The notes beneath the pieces were generated by a model. That model saw nothing but the letters and a program-made list of their open reading frames with translations. It ran no database searches and was not told the origin of the DNA. Positions 44,045 to 52,417 of a stretch of 64,000 bases of DNA are shown here, piece after piece. The translations under genes were made by a program, and so were the position numbers. How positions within the stretch are numbered: position 1 is the stretch's first letter; every line of letters starts with the position of its first letter. This stretch comes from Clostridia bacterium. Its GTDB lineage: Bacteria > Bacillota > Clostridia > Christensenellales > UBA3700. Where the stretch lies: positions 1 through 64,000 of the forward strand of contig JAIEDA010000030.1 in assembly GCA_029068165.1 (NCBI GenBank). The letters run 5' to 3'.

Positions 44045-44836
44045 ATGGCGAGAAAAATCGTAGTGACTTCCGGCAAGGGCGGAGTAGGTAAAACCAGCGT
44101 TTTGGCGAGCCTTGGAATTTGTCTTGCGAGCAAGGGCAAAAACGTGCTTATGATAGACGGCGACGTAGGTCTAAATAATCTTGACGTCGTTATGGGTATG
44201 GAAAGCCGCGTGGTTTACGATATGGCGGACGTTATTGACAACAAGTGCCATATAAATCAGGCGCTTTTGCAAGAGGACGGAACCAGTCTTTATCTTTTGC
44301 CTTCAGCGCACGCGTACAGCAGCGAAAGGCTTTCGGCGGCGGCGTTTAGGGAGCTTATCGGAAGAATCGAAGATACGTTCGACTTCATTCTTATAGATTG
44401 CCCTGCGGGTATCGACGCGGGTTTTCACAGGGCGGTCAGCTGCTCGGACGAAGCGTTGCTAGTCACTACGCCGCATATTCCCGCTATACGCGACGGGGAT
44501 AAGGTGTTGGCTCTACTTAGAAGCTATAAACTCAACGCTATCAATCTTATCGTCAACCGCGTGCGCGGCGATTTCGTAGTCACGGGCAAGATGATGAACG
44601 GCGGCGAAATTTCCAATATTCTTAGGTGTCCGCTTGTCGGCGTAGTGCCTGAGGACGACGCTATTACTATCTATTCGCAACTGGGAAGAATCGGTATGAA
44701 CTCTTCTTCTTCGCGCGACGCTATAGATATGATCGCCGAGAATATAGTAAACAATACGTTCAAACTTTACGACGTTACCAAAGGGCATAGAGGTTTGGTC
44801 GGCAAGTTCAAAAGATTGATTGGCGCAAGATATTGA
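44045..44836 (+). CDS. minD: Septum-site determining ATPase MinD
   Basis: This 263-residue protein has the deviant Walker A GKGGVGKTSVLASLG near residue 9, with both signature lysines. It also has IDGDVGLNNLDVVMG, DFILIDCPAGID and LIVNRVRGD. It ends in an amphipathic helix (GLVGKFKRLIGARY), the membrane-targeting sequence. MinD binds the membrane in its ATP form and is released by MinE. minE follows, but its usual partner minC is absent from this window. GGAGAAG precedes the ATG. Confidence 0.95.
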   Translation: MARKIVVTSGKGGVGKTSVLASLGICLASKGKNVLMIDGDVGLNNLDVVMGMESRVVYDMADVIDNKCHINQALLQEDGTSLYLLPSAHAYSSERLSAAAFRELIGRIEDTFDFILIDCPAGIDAGFHRAVSCSDEALLVTTPHIPAIRDGDKVLALLRSYKLNAINLIVNRVRGDFVVTGKMMNGGEISNILRCPLVGVVPEDDAITIYSQLGRIGMNSSSSRDAIDMIAENIVNNTFKLYDVTKGHRGLVGKFKRLIGARY

Positions 44837-44847
44837 GAGGAGTTTTT

Positions 44848-45084
44848 ATGAACGAAAGCAAGTTGATGGCAAAGCGATTGAAAAGGGTGCTTCTTCAAGA
44901 TAAGATAGTCGCGTACGAGGGGTTGACAAAGGCGCTAGAGGGCGACGTGGCAATGCTGCTTGGGTATTATATGACGTTGATAGGCGAGCTTAGCGTGAAT
45001 ATTGACGTGCTGGACGAAGGCAACTATCAAATAAATATCTCAGCAAAGGCTACGAATATCAACGCGCCGCAAATCGTCGGCTGA
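44848..45084 (+). CDS. minE: Cell division topological specificity factor MinE
   Basis: This 78-residue protein has AKRLKRVLLQDKI near the N terminus, matching the MinD-contact helix (RLK-VL-HDR) of MinE. A helix and two strands (ELSVNIDVLDEGNYQINISAKAT) follow, corresponding to the dimerisation domain. It is somewhat divergent, with the anti-MinCD region recognisable. The ATG at 44848 has GAGAGGAG upstream, 11 bases after minD. Position directly after minD supports the call. Confidence 0.85.
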   Translation: MNESKLMAKRLKRVLLQDKIVAYEGLTKALEGDVAMLLGYYMTLIGELSVNIDVLDEGNYQINISAKATNINAPQIVG

Positions 45085-45159
45085 AATATATTTTTTATAT
45101 TTGGTCATATTCGCCGCTACTTGAAAATAAGATATAATATCAAATCCAAGGAGTGGAAT

Positions 45160-45342
45160 ATGAAATACGATAATTGCAAAATTACGGAAAGCGTGAACTT
45201 TCCAAATCAAAACGTTACGCGCAAAGCGACGACTAAGAAAAAGAAGATAAACGCTTTGGATGTCTTCATTGTTCAAGCGCTGATTTGTGTGGGTATTAGT
45301 TGCGGCGTTATGATTTCAAGAATTATAGAATTGGGTTTATAA
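45160..45342 (+). CDS. 60-residue single-pass membrane protein
   Basis: The N-terminal half is polar and basic (VTRKATTKKKKINALD). One membrane helix follows (about residues 35-55, FIVQALICVGISCGVMISRII), predicting a cytosolic N terminus. AAGGAG lies 7 bases before the ATG at 45160. It is placed 75 bases after minE and 7 bases before the site-2 protease gene. It could be a partner or substrate of that protease, by analogy with small SpoIVFB regulators, but has no recognisable similarity to them. Confidence 0.6.
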   Translation: MKYDNCKITESVNFPNQNVTRKATTKKKKINALDVFIVQALICVGISCGVMISRIIELGL

Positions 45343-45349
45343 AAGAATT

Positions 45350-46186
45350 TTGAAAGTAAGACTTCATCCGCTGTTTTACTTGCTCGCCGGTTATTTTATC
45401 GTAGTAGGTCAGTTTGAACTGTTGGTCGGCTATCTCGTTAGTATCGTCGCGCACGAAGCGGCTCACAACCGTATGGCAAACCTTAGAGGTTACAAAAGCG
45501 GGGTCATAACGATTATGCCGTACGGCGGCGTGGTCGATTGCGGAGATGATTACAACGACGCCGACAACATTCTCATCGCTTTAGCCGCGCCTTTTTTTAA
45601 TCTTGCGGTAGCGACTTTCTTCGTTGCGCTTTGGTGGGTTTTCCCCGATATATACGCGTATACGCAAGGTCTTTGTCTTGCCAATTTAGCGCTAGGCGTA
45701 ATCAATCTTCTTCCGCTCTTTCCGCTGGACGGAAGCAGGGTAGTCGTAAGTATGCTTAAGAATAAGCTTCGGGCGATAAGAGTTTTGAGGATAGCAACCG
45801 TTTGCGTGGGCGCGCTTACGTTTGTAGCGGGCGCAGCGGCGGTATTTTTTACAAAGAATATTTCAATAGCGGTATTCGGCGCGTTCCTATTCTCAAGCGG
45901 TATCTTTACGGGAAGGGGACAAACGTATTACCACGTTGCCCGCAACCGTCCGTTCGTCAAAGATTACGCAAACGGAGTATGCGAAAAAGTCGTGCGAGTG
46001 TCGCAAGAGATTAAACTTTTCCAGCTGTTAAAGTTTATCAAGAAAGACAGTGTCGCCGATTTCGTTCTTGTTGACGAAAACGGTCAGGACGTATGTAGAA
46101 TCAGCGAAGAACAGTTTGGACGGCTTTGCCTGGAAAACGAATTGAGCGAAAGCGTTTTGCAAGCGCTTAGGAGCAGCGTAAATTAA
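45350..46186 (+). CDS. Site-2-type M50 metalloprotease, SpoIVFB-like
   Basis: This 278-residue protein has about five to six membrane helices. The zinc site HEAAH is near residue 35, and the third ligand is in NLLPLFPLDGSRV near residue 125. The C-terminal 85 residues form a soluble regulatory-type domain (KDSVADFVLVDENGQDV). Such enzymes cut within membranes, for example pro-sigmaK in Bacillus. The position after minDE and before the radical SAM genes is conserved in Clostridia. The start is an inferred TTG seven bases after the preceding stop, with no clear ribosome site. Confidence 0.87.
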   Translation: MKVRLHPLFYLLAGYFIVVGQFELLVGYLVSIVAHEAAHNRMANLRGYKSGVITIMPYGGVVDCGDDYNDADNILIALAAPFFNLAVATFFVALWWVFPDIYAYTQGLCLANLALGVINLLPLFPLDGSRVVVSMLKNKLRAIRVLRIATVCVGALTFVAGAAAVFFTKNISIAVFGAFLFSSGIFTGRGQTYYHVARNRPFVKDYANGVCEKVVRVSQEIKLFQLLKFIKKDSVADFVLVDENGQDVCRISEEQFGRLCLENELSESVLQALRSSVN

Positions 46187-46195
46187 TTAGCCGAG

Positions 46196-46224
46196 AAATG
46201 CCTTGCTTTTGCAGGGCATTTTTG
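46196..46224 (+). terminator. Terminator after the M50 protease gene
   Basis: AAATGCCTTGC (46196-46206) pairs with GCAGGGCATTT (46211-46221), with one G-U pair, followed by T's. Confidence 0.88.
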
Positions 46225-46264
46225 TTATACTTAAACTATACATCGTTGGTATAGAGGTGGTTTT

Positions 46265-47203
46265 ATGTATTATGCCGGTGTGGATATTGGCGGAAAGAAC
46301 GTGAAGATGGGCATCGTGGACGACTTCGGCAAGATTGTATCGTCTATGGAATATAAGACCGAAAGAGAGCGCGGCTACGACGCTATCTTGTTGGAGCTTA
46401 TAGAAAACGTAAAGTCGCTTTGCAACGAGGCGGGTTTTGACTTTGAAGAACTCATAGGCATAGGCATAGGCGTGCCGGGTATAGTCAACTCTAGAGCGGG
46501 ACTTGTTATGTCCTGTTCCAACCTCAACTGGATGGGCGTAGATCTTGCCAACGACGTCACGAATTTGACGGGTAAAGTTTGCAAGGTTTGCAACGACGCC
46601 AACTGCGCCGCTTTGGGCGAGCAAAGGTTCGGCAGCGGCAGGAACTACAAAAATCTCGTGTTTATTACGCTTGGTACGGGCATAGGCTCAGGTATAATTA
46701 TCGACGGCAAACTCTTCGAGGGGTTAGGCTGCGCGGGAGCGGAAGCCGGACATATGGGAATACAGGTTGACGGCGAGAAGTGCGCTTGCGGCAACAAGGG
46801 CTGTTGGGAGAGTTTCGTATCTACGGCGGCGCTTATAGAGCAAACGAGAGCTGCGGTCGTAAAGTATCCCGACAGTTTGCTTGCGCAGGTTTGCAAAGAC
46901 GGAATAAGCGGCAAGTCGGCGTTTACTGCCGCTAGAGAGGGCGACGCGGTAGCTAAAGGCGTAATCGCAAAATACGTCGACTACGTGACTTACGGAATCA
47001 TAGGTCTTACGAATATACTTCACCCGCAAGCTTTCGTTCTTGGCGGCGGTATTTCAAACGAGGGCGCGGCTTTGGTGCTTCCGATAAAGAAAAAGCTCAA
47101 CGAGTATATTGACAACAACGGTTTTTATCCTTACGTTGACGTCGTAAGCGCGAGCCTTGGCAACAAAGCGGGCTTTATGGGCGCGGCGGCGTTGGTGATG
47201 TAG
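46265..47203 (+). CDS. ROK-family glucokinase
   Basis: This 312-residue sugar kinase has the ATP motif GVDIGGKNVKMGIVD and the sugar-binding NDANCAALGEQ. It also has LGTGIGSGIIIDGKLFEG and the ROK zinc motif GHMGIQ...CACGNKGCWESF. There is no N-terminal helix-turn-helix, so it is an enzyme and not a repressor. Glucose is the likely substrate. AGAGGTGG precedes the ATG. It lies 15 bases before the radical SAM gene. Confidence 0.9.
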   Translation: MYYAGVDIGGKNVKMGIVDDFGKIVSSMEYKTERERGYDAILLELIENVKSLCNEAGFDFEELIGIGIGVPGIVNSRAGLVMSCSNLNWMGVDLANDVTNLTGKVCKVCNDANCAALGEQRFGSGRNYKNLVFITLGTGIGSGIIIDGKLFEGLGCAGAEAGHMGIQVDGEKCACGNKGCWESFVSTAALIEQTRAAVVKYPDSLLAQVCKDGISGKSAFTAAREGDAVAKGVIAKYVDYVTYGIIGLTNILHPQAFVLGGGISNEGAALVLPIKKKLNEYIDNNGFYPYVDVVSASLGNKAGFMGAAALVM

Positions 47204-47217
47204 AAAAGGGGTTTTGA

Positions 47218-48969
47218 GTGAGTATTCCTGATAAACTGAAAGATATTTTACTGCAGGTAGCCAAACCTGCGAGATACGTAGGCGGAGAGTATAATTTGCC
47301 GAATATGGACAAGCCTTGCAAAGAGCGGGTATGTCTTTGTTTTTGCGATAAGTACGAAGTAGGTATGAGCAACGTCGGCACGAGGATACTTTATCACATG
47401 CTCAACGATACCGACGGCGTGGTGTGCGAAAGGTCGTATGCGCCCGACTTGGATATGGCGGCGCTGCTCAAAGCCAACGGCTTACCGCTCTTTTCGGTGG
47501 AAACGAAAAAAGACGTCAAAGAGTTTGACTTGGTAGGCTTTTCAGTACAGTTCGAACTTCAGTTTACAAATATCGTCTATATGCTCGACTTAATGGGCGT
47601 CGAGTATTTTGCAAAGGACAGGGGCGAGGATATTCCGCCGATTGTCGCGGGAGGTCCGTGCGTGGTCAATCCTATGCCGTTTGCCGACTTTTTCGACGCG
47701 GTACTTATAGGCGAGGGCGAGAAGAACCTTGCCGAGCTCGTTGAGTTGCATATCGCTTGCAGGGAAAAGAAGATGAGTAAAAAGCAGTTTTTGCTCGAGG
47801 CAAGCAAGCTTGACGGCGTATACGTACCCGCTATTCACAACAAAACTAAAAGAGCAGTCGTTGCCGACTTGGATAACGCGTATTATCCCACAAAGATTTT
47901 AGTTCCCAACTGCGATATCGTACACGATAGATCTTCGATAGAACTATTTAGGGGCTGCGCCAACGGTTGCAGGTTTTGTCAAGCGGGTTTTTACTATAGA
48001 CCGATAAGAAAGCGAAACGTAGACACGTTGCAAAGACAGGCTTGCGAACTTATGGACTGTACAGGCTACGACGAGATGGGTTTGCTCAGTCTTAGCACGA
48101 GCGACTATCCTCAGCTTAAAGAGCTTGTCGACGGCATAAAAATCGAGGCGGATAAACGCAAAGTAAATCTCGCGCTTCCCTCGCTTAGGCTGGATAGTTT
48201 CGAAGCGGAAATATACGAAGAAATGCAGGGAGCTTCGCTGACGTTCGCGCCCGAAGCCGGCACGCAAAGACTTAGAGACGTTATTAATAAAAACGTAAGC
48301 GACGCGGATATACTTTCATCTCTTACGGGAGCGCTCAAGTACGGAGTTAAGAACGTAAAGCTCTATTTCATTATGGGACTTCCGACGGAAACGGAAGAGG
48401 ATTTGCAGGGCATAGTGGATATAGTCCAACTCGTCAAGCGGTTGCATAAAGAGGTAGGCTCTTCCAAACTTTTGAATATAACCGTGTCTACTTCGATTTT
48501 TATTCCCAAGCCGTTGACGCCTTTTCAGTGGGAGAGGCAAATAAGCATTGACGAGATGTACGACAAGCAAAAGTTTATGCGCGAGAAATTGAGAATTAAA
48601 AACGTCAAGTATTCTTGGCACGACGCCAAATCTTCGTTGATAGAAGCGGTCTTGGCGCGAGGCGATAAGTCTATAGCTAAATCAATCGTAAAAGCGTACG
48701 AACTTGGCTGCGTATTCGACAGTTGGAGCGAAAATTTCGATTACGATAAATGGATAGCCGCGTTTGAGCAAAGCGGAGTAAATTACCAAAAATTTCTTGA
48801 CGGTTTCGACGAGGAAGAGGAACTTCCTTGGGATATTATAGACAACGGAGTAAGCAAGAAATACTTGCTCGGCGAAAGACGCAAGGCGTATAACGCGCAA
48901 TGCACGCCAAACTGCCTTAAAAAGTGCAACGGCTGCGGAGCAAACAAGTTGGGCAGGTGCAAGATATGA
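47218..48969 (+). CDS. Radical SAM protein, TIGR03960 type
   Basis: This 583-residue protein has a B12-binding-like N-terminal region (CFCDKYEVGMSNVGTRILY, GFSVQFELQFTNIVYMLDLM, PIVAGGPCVVNPMPFADFFD). The radical SAM core starts with the cluster motif RGCANGCRFCQAGFYYRP near residue 243. The C terminus is cysteine-rich (CTPNCLKKCNGCGANKLGRC). It is the usual partner of the DUF2344 protein that follows; in other bacteria the two are fused or adjacent just before rng. The substrate is unknown, perhaps RNA or ribosomal. The start is GTG with AAGGGG upstream. Confidence 0.9.
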   Translation: MSIPDKLKDILLQVAKPARYVGGEYNLPNMDKPCKERVCLCFCDKYEVGMSNVGTRILYHMLNDTDGVVCERSYAPDLDMAALLKANGLPLFSVETKKDVKEFDLVGFSVQFELQFTNIVYMLDLMGVEYFAKDRGEDIPPIVAGGPCVVNPMPFADFFDAVLIGEGEKNLAELVELHIACREKKMSKKQFLLEASKLDGVYVPAIHNKTKRAVVADLDNAYYPTKILVPNCDIVHDRSSIELFRGCANGCRFCQAGFYYRPIRKRNVDTLQRQACELMDCTGYDEMGLLSLSTSDYPQLKELVDGIKIEADKRKVNLALPSLRLDSFEAEIYEEMQGASLTFAPEAGTQRLRDVINKNVSDADILSSLTGALKYGVKNVKLYFIMGLPTETEEDLQGIVDIVQLVKRLHKEVGSSKLLNITVSTSIFIPKPLTPFQWERQISIDEMYDKQKFMREKLRIKNVKYSWHDAKSSLIEAVLARGDKSIAKSIVKAYELGCVFDSWSENFDYDKWIAAFEQSGVNYQKFLDGFDEEEELPWDIIDNGVSKKYLLGERRKAYNAQCTPNCLKKCNGCGANKLGRCKI

Positions 48970-49613
48970 TAGTGTTAAAGCATCTAAAAGAGGGCGACGT
49001 AAGTTACGTTTCGCACAAGGATATCTTGCGAGTGCTTCAAAGAGGACTCAAGCGAGCAAAAATCGACGTGAAGTACTCTCAAGGCTACGTTCCGCATATG
49101 CTCACCTATACCTCAACGCCCGTTCCGCTTGGGGTGAGATCTGCCGCGGAGTATTTTGCGATAGACTGCGCGGACAGGGATAAAGACGACGTATTAAAAA
49201 GATACAACGCCGCTATGCCCAATGGTATGAGAGCTACGGCGGCTTTTTGCTGCGAAAAAAATCCCAATCTTGCGGGCATTGTCATAGCAAGCGATTACGT
49301 AGCCACTGGCGCTGAACCTCTTGCTAAAGAAATCGAGGATATATGCGGGCGGGAGAGCTATGTCATAGATACGGTGAAGAAGGGCGAAAAAGTCAAAAAA
49401 GATATTGCGCGCTTGGTGTTCGGTTTGCGGGTTGACGGCAATACTTTGTATATGCGCCTCGCTTGCGGCAACGAAAATCTAAGGGCGGACAGCTTTGTCG
49501 AGCACATCAACGAAAAGTTCGGCTGTAAAATAAAGATTAACGATATCGTTCGTACGGCGCAGTTTGCGATGAAAGACGGTAAAATGACGGACGTGGAGGA
49601 AATTCTCAAATGA
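48966..49613 (+). CDS. Radical-SAM-associated protein, TIGR03936/DUF2344
   Basis: This 215-residue protein has the family opening LKHLKEGDVSYVSHKDILRVLQRGLKRA and the block YSQGYVPHMLTYTSTPVPLGVRSAAEY. The ATG at 48966 overlaps the stop of the radical SAM gene (ATGA), as does rng at its end, so the three genes are translationally coupled. The role is unknown but tied to the radical SAM partner. Confidence 0.9.
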   Translation: MIVLKHLKEGDVSYVSHKDILRVLQRGLKRAKIDVKYSQGYVPHMLTYTSTPVPLGVRSAAEYFAIDCADRDKDDVLKRYNAAMPNGMRATAAFCCEKNPNLAGIVIASDYVATGAEPLAKEIEDICGRESYVIDTVKKGEKVKKDIARLVFGLRVDGNTLYMRLACGNENLRADSFVEHINEKFGCKIKINDIVRTAQFAMKDGKMTDVEEILK

Positions 49614-51100
49614 AAGATATTTTGATAAACGTCAATCCAAGCGATACGCAAGTTTGCATAGTACAGGACGGCGAGCTGGTGGAATTTTGGGTGGAAAGGA
49701 AGAACCTGACTAGGCTCGTAGGCAATATTTACAAGGGAAGAGTTCAAAACGTCCTCAACGGAATGCAAGCGGCTTTCGTAAATATCGGTCTTGAAAAAAA
49801 CGCTTTTCTCTTCGCGGGCGATACTCTAGAATACGGCGAAATTCTCAAGGACGTAACTGATAAAAAGCTCAACTTACGCGCGGGCGACAATATACTTTGT
49901 CAAGTTACGAAAGAGCAGTTTGGCTCCAAGGGCGCAAGAATAACTATGAACGTGACTCTCCCCGGGCGTAGCGTCGTGCTTATGCCTCAAATAGATTACG
50001 TGGGAGTAAGTCGAAAAATTACCGACGAGCAAAAGAAGAAAGAGCTCATTGAGTACGCGAGTAAAATCAAGCCTGACGGCTACGGTATAATCTTGCGTAC
50101 ACAGTCCGTAGATTGCACTAAAGAAGAGATGCAAGAGGAAGTAAACGAACTCGTCGAAAAGTGGCAAAAAATCAAGGAACTTAATATTACGAAGCCTGCG
50201 GGTTCGCTGATATATAAAGAAGAGGGCGTCGCGATACGCGCTGTCAGGGATATGCTCAGGGACGACGTGGACAGGATAATTATCAACGATAAAAGACTAC
50301 TTGAGGATTTCAAAATAGCCTTTTCGTCGCTCAATGATAAAAAACCCGAACTATTCGTGCTGTACGAAGGCAAACAGGCGATGCTCAAAGAGTACGGCTT
50401 AAACAGTCAAATTGAAAAGCTGCTACAGCGAAAAGTCGTTCTTGCCAACGGAGCGTACTTGATTATCGACAGGACTGAAGCGCTGACGGTCATTGACGTA
50501 AATACCGGTAAATACGTGGGCGAAAAGAATTTGGAACAAACGGTTTTTGAAACCAACTGTATAGCCGCAAAGGAAATAGCAAGGCAGCTTCGCGTAAGAA
50601 ATATCGGCGGAATAGTCGTGATTGACTTTATAGATATGGAAAGTCAAGAACATTCTCAAAAGGTCTTGGAAACGTTGCAAGAAGCGCTGGCTTTAGATAG
50701 AACTAAGACTTCGGTCATAGGTATGACTCCGCTGGGACTAGTCGAAGTGACAAGGAAAAAGACGAGGAGTATGCTTGAGAGCGTAATGCTTCAAACCTGT
50801 CCGTATTGTAACGGCGACGGCTACGTGCTTTCCGACGAGGTTATGGCGAGTAATCTAAAGCTGCGCCTTAACGACGTATTCTCAAACGGTGAAGTTAAAT
50901 CCGTGTTGGTCAATATCGCGCCGAGCGTATTCCATAAGATTTTTACGTATAGATTACTGGAAAAAGAATGCGCCAACGAATGGCGAGATAAAAGAATATA
51001 CCTTACTCCGGACGAGCATTTGCATATTGAAAAGTTTGACGTAAAAGTCTTGCGCGGCGCAATCATTGATTTGCCGGATAATGCGAAAATGCTATTTTAG
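49610..51100 (+). CDS. rng: Ribonuclease G/E family endoribonuclease
   Basis: This 496-residue RNase has an N-terminal S1 domain (LVGNIYKGRVQNVLNGMQAAFVNIGLEKNAFLF) and an RNase-H-like/5'-sensor region. Catalytic aspartates lie in VIDVNTGKYVG and VVIDFIDM, and the zinc-link is CPYCNGDGYV. It lacks the long C-terminal scaffold of E. coli RNase E, so it is RNase G-like in size. It matures rRNA and starts mRNA decay. It is the last gene of the radical SAM operon. Confidence 0.95.
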   Translation: MKDILINVNPSDTQVCIVQDGELVEFWVERKNLTRLVGNIYKGRVQNVLNGMQAAFVNIGLEKNAFLFAGDTLEYGEILKDVTDKKLNLRAGDNILCQVTKEQFGSKGARITMNVTLPGRSVVLMPQIDYVGVSRKITDEQKKKELIEYASKIKPDGYGIILRTQSVDCTKEEMQEEVNELVEKWQKIKELNITKPAGSLIYKEEGVAIRAVRDMLRDDVDRIIINDKRLLEDFKIAFSSLNDKKPELFVLYEGKQAMLKEYGLNSQIEKLLQRKVVLANGAYLIIDRTEALTVIDVNTGKYVGEKNLEQTVFETNCIAAKEIARQLRVRNIGGIVVIDFIDMESQEHSQKVLETLQEALALDRTKTSVIGMTPLGLVEVTRKKTRSMLESVMLQTCPYCNGDGYVLSDEVMASNLKLRLNDVFSNGEVKSVLVNIAPSVFHKIFTYRLLEKECANEWRDKRIYLTPDEHLHIEKFDVKVLRGAIIDLPDNAKMLF

Positions 51101-51216
51101 CGAGGCAGTAGAAAAATATAGATTATATGAAAGAATAGGCTAGTTGAGTTTAGAAATCAATATTTCAGCCGAATTGCGTTTATAAAATAAAATGCCGATA
51201 GGCAACGATTTTAACA

Positions 51217-51247
51217 AAAAAGAGCAGGCTAAACGCTTGCTCTTTTC
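51217..51247. terminator. Bidirectional terminator between rng and rpmA
   Basis: AAAAGAGCA (51218-51226) pairs with TGCTCTTTT (51238-51246), flanked by A's on the left and T's on the right, serving both convergent operons. Confidence 0.88.
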
Positions 51248-51267
51248 GTATTTGAATAAATTCTAAA

Positions 51268-51549
51268 TTAAGCTTCTTTTGCGTAAACGCTGACTTGCTT
51301 CTTGTCCTTGCCCTTGCGTTCAAATCTTACAACGCCGTCGATAAGAGCGTAGAGGGTGTCGTCCTTGCCGATGCCTACGTTGTTGCCGACGTGGAACTTC
51401 GTGCCTCTTTGTCTTACGAGAATGTTGCCTGCCAAGACGAACTGACCGTCGGATCTCTTCGGTCCAAGTCTTTTAGATTCGGAATCTCTACCGTTTCTCG
51501 AGCTACCAACACCCTTTTTGTGAGCGAACAGTTGTATATTCATAAACAT
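51268..51549 (-). CDS. rpmA: 50S ribosomal protein L27 with cleavable N terminus
   Basis: This 93-residue protein has the L27 core [19 protein letters not shown] and [19 protein letters not shown]. Before the core is the extension MNIQLFA, the Firmicutes-type cleavage signal removed by Prp before L27 enters the ribosome. The predicted cut is after FA, leaving HKKG. The upstream ATG at 51549 is chosen because GGAGGT lies 8 bases before it. It follows prp directly. Confidence 0.97.
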   Translation of the reverse strand: MFMNIQLFAHKKGVGSSRNGRDSESKRLGPKRSDGQFVLAGNILVRQRGTKFHVGNNVGIGKDDTLYALIDGVVRFERKGKDKKQVSVYAKEA

Positions 51550-51550
51550 A

Positions 51551-51880
51551 TTACTTTACCTCCAATTCAATAAAATCAGAAAAGCCTTCGTGTAAATCGC
51601 TTATGCCCAATAACAACGTATTGAGAATAACGTCACAGTCGTGCCTTGTCGCGCTGTCAAGATCTCGGGGGAGAGTTGCTCTCAAATATCCTCTTTGAGC
51701 GTCGGTAACGAAATCTAAGTTTACCTTCGCCACGCCGAACAACCCTAAAACTGCCGTTTGTACTATCGACGAAAGAGCGGAACAAACTATGTCTTCTCCC
51801 TCAACGCCGTAGCCAGTATGTCCGTCGCATTCTATCTCGACAATGCTATCGTTGTGTTTTGTTACTTTAACCTTAGTCAT
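51551..51880 (-). CDS. prp: Ribosomal-processing cysteine protease Prp (YsxB)
   Basis: This 109-residue protein has the catalytic histidine in CDGHTGYG near residue 22 and the catalytic cysteine in [14 protein letters not shown] near residue 34. It removes the N-terminal extension of L27, encoded next to it. It overlaps the rplU stop by one base, making an L21-Prp-L27 operon as in other Bacillota. Confidence 0.94.
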   Translation of the reverse strand: MTKVKVTKHNDSIVEIECDGHTGYGVEGEDIVCSALSSIVQTAVLGLFGVAKVNLDFVTDAQRGYLRATLPRDLDSATRHDCDVILNTLLLGISDLHEGFSDFIELEVK

Positions 51881-52185
51881 TACGCTTTGATTTCCAAAAC
51901 TTTCAAAGCGGTGAACGGCTGTCTATGACCTTGACGCTTGCGAATGTTCTTCTTGGACTTATACTTGAAAACTACTACTTTCTTAGCCTTGTCCTGAGCT
52001 ACTACTTCGGCTACGACTTTGGCTTTAGCCACGTCCTTGCCGCACGCGATAGCGCCGTCATTGCTGATCATAACGACGTCAAGTTCTACCTTGCTTCCTA
52101 CTTCCTTATCAAGTTTTTCTACCTTGAAAGTTTCGTTTTCGGAAACCTTGTATTGTTTGCCGCCAGTCAAAACGATTGCGTACAT
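51880..52185 (-). CDS. rplU: 50S ribosomal protein L21
   Basis: This 101-residue protein has YAIVLTGGKQYKVSENETF at the N terminus. It also has the C-terminal RNA-binding block KKNIRKRQGHRQPFTALKV. The length is normal. GGAGGT precedes the ATG. It is first in the operon with prp and rpmA, behind a leader RNA. Confidence 0.98.
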   Translation of the reverse strand: MYAIVLTGGKQYKVSENETFKVEKLDKEVGSKVELDVVMISNDGAIACGKDVAKAKVVAEVVAQDKAKKVVVFKYKSKKNIRKRQGHRQPFTALKVLEIKA

Positions 52186-52262
52186 TGAAATACCTCCTCT
52201 TACCAGTCTCGCTGAAACGGGTGGTCGTAAGACGCTTTAGAACCCTACTCATGCGGCTCAGC
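52186..52262 (-). promoter_or_regulatory. L21 leader RNA (5' untranslated region)
   Basis: The roughly 77-base leader between the predicted start near 52262 and the rplU ATG contains GCATGAGTAGGGTTCTAAAG and ACGACCACCCGTTTC, followed by the ribosome site. These resemble, as I recall it, the L21 leader family of Bacillota, thought to bind L21 for autoregulation. The assignment rests on position and recalled motifs only. Confidence 0.6.
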
Positions 52263-52268
52263 AAGTAT

Positions 52269-52296
52269 ATTATCATAATAATATATATAAAGTCAA
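52269..52296 (-). promoter_or_regulatory. Promoter of the rplU-prp-rpmA operon
   Basis: Reading leftwards: TTGACT (complement of 52291-52296), 16 bases, GATAAT (complement of 52269-52274). Confidence 0.7.
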
Positions 52297-52357
52297 GGAA
52301 TTTTCAGCGCTTTGGAAAATTTATGTTGATTATTGAGCGGGAAAGTTTGCTTTGGTG

Positions 52358-52386
52358 TTGAAATATCGACAATTTTGTGCTAAAAT
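52358..52386 (+). promoter_or_regulatory. Promoter of the DNA glycosylase gene
   Basis: TTGAAA (52358-52363), 17 bases, TAAAAT (52381-52386). It rules out an apparent start at 52352 and supports the GTG at 52418. Confidence 0.72.
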
Positions 52387-52417
52387 AAAGCAAATATTAC
52401 AAAAGGCGGCATATACG

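Noticed and set aside
52352..52417. N-terminal extension of the DNA glycosylase from an upstream TTG
   Set aside because: The extension overlaps the -35 and -10 of the gene's own promoter, so it cannot be in the transcript.
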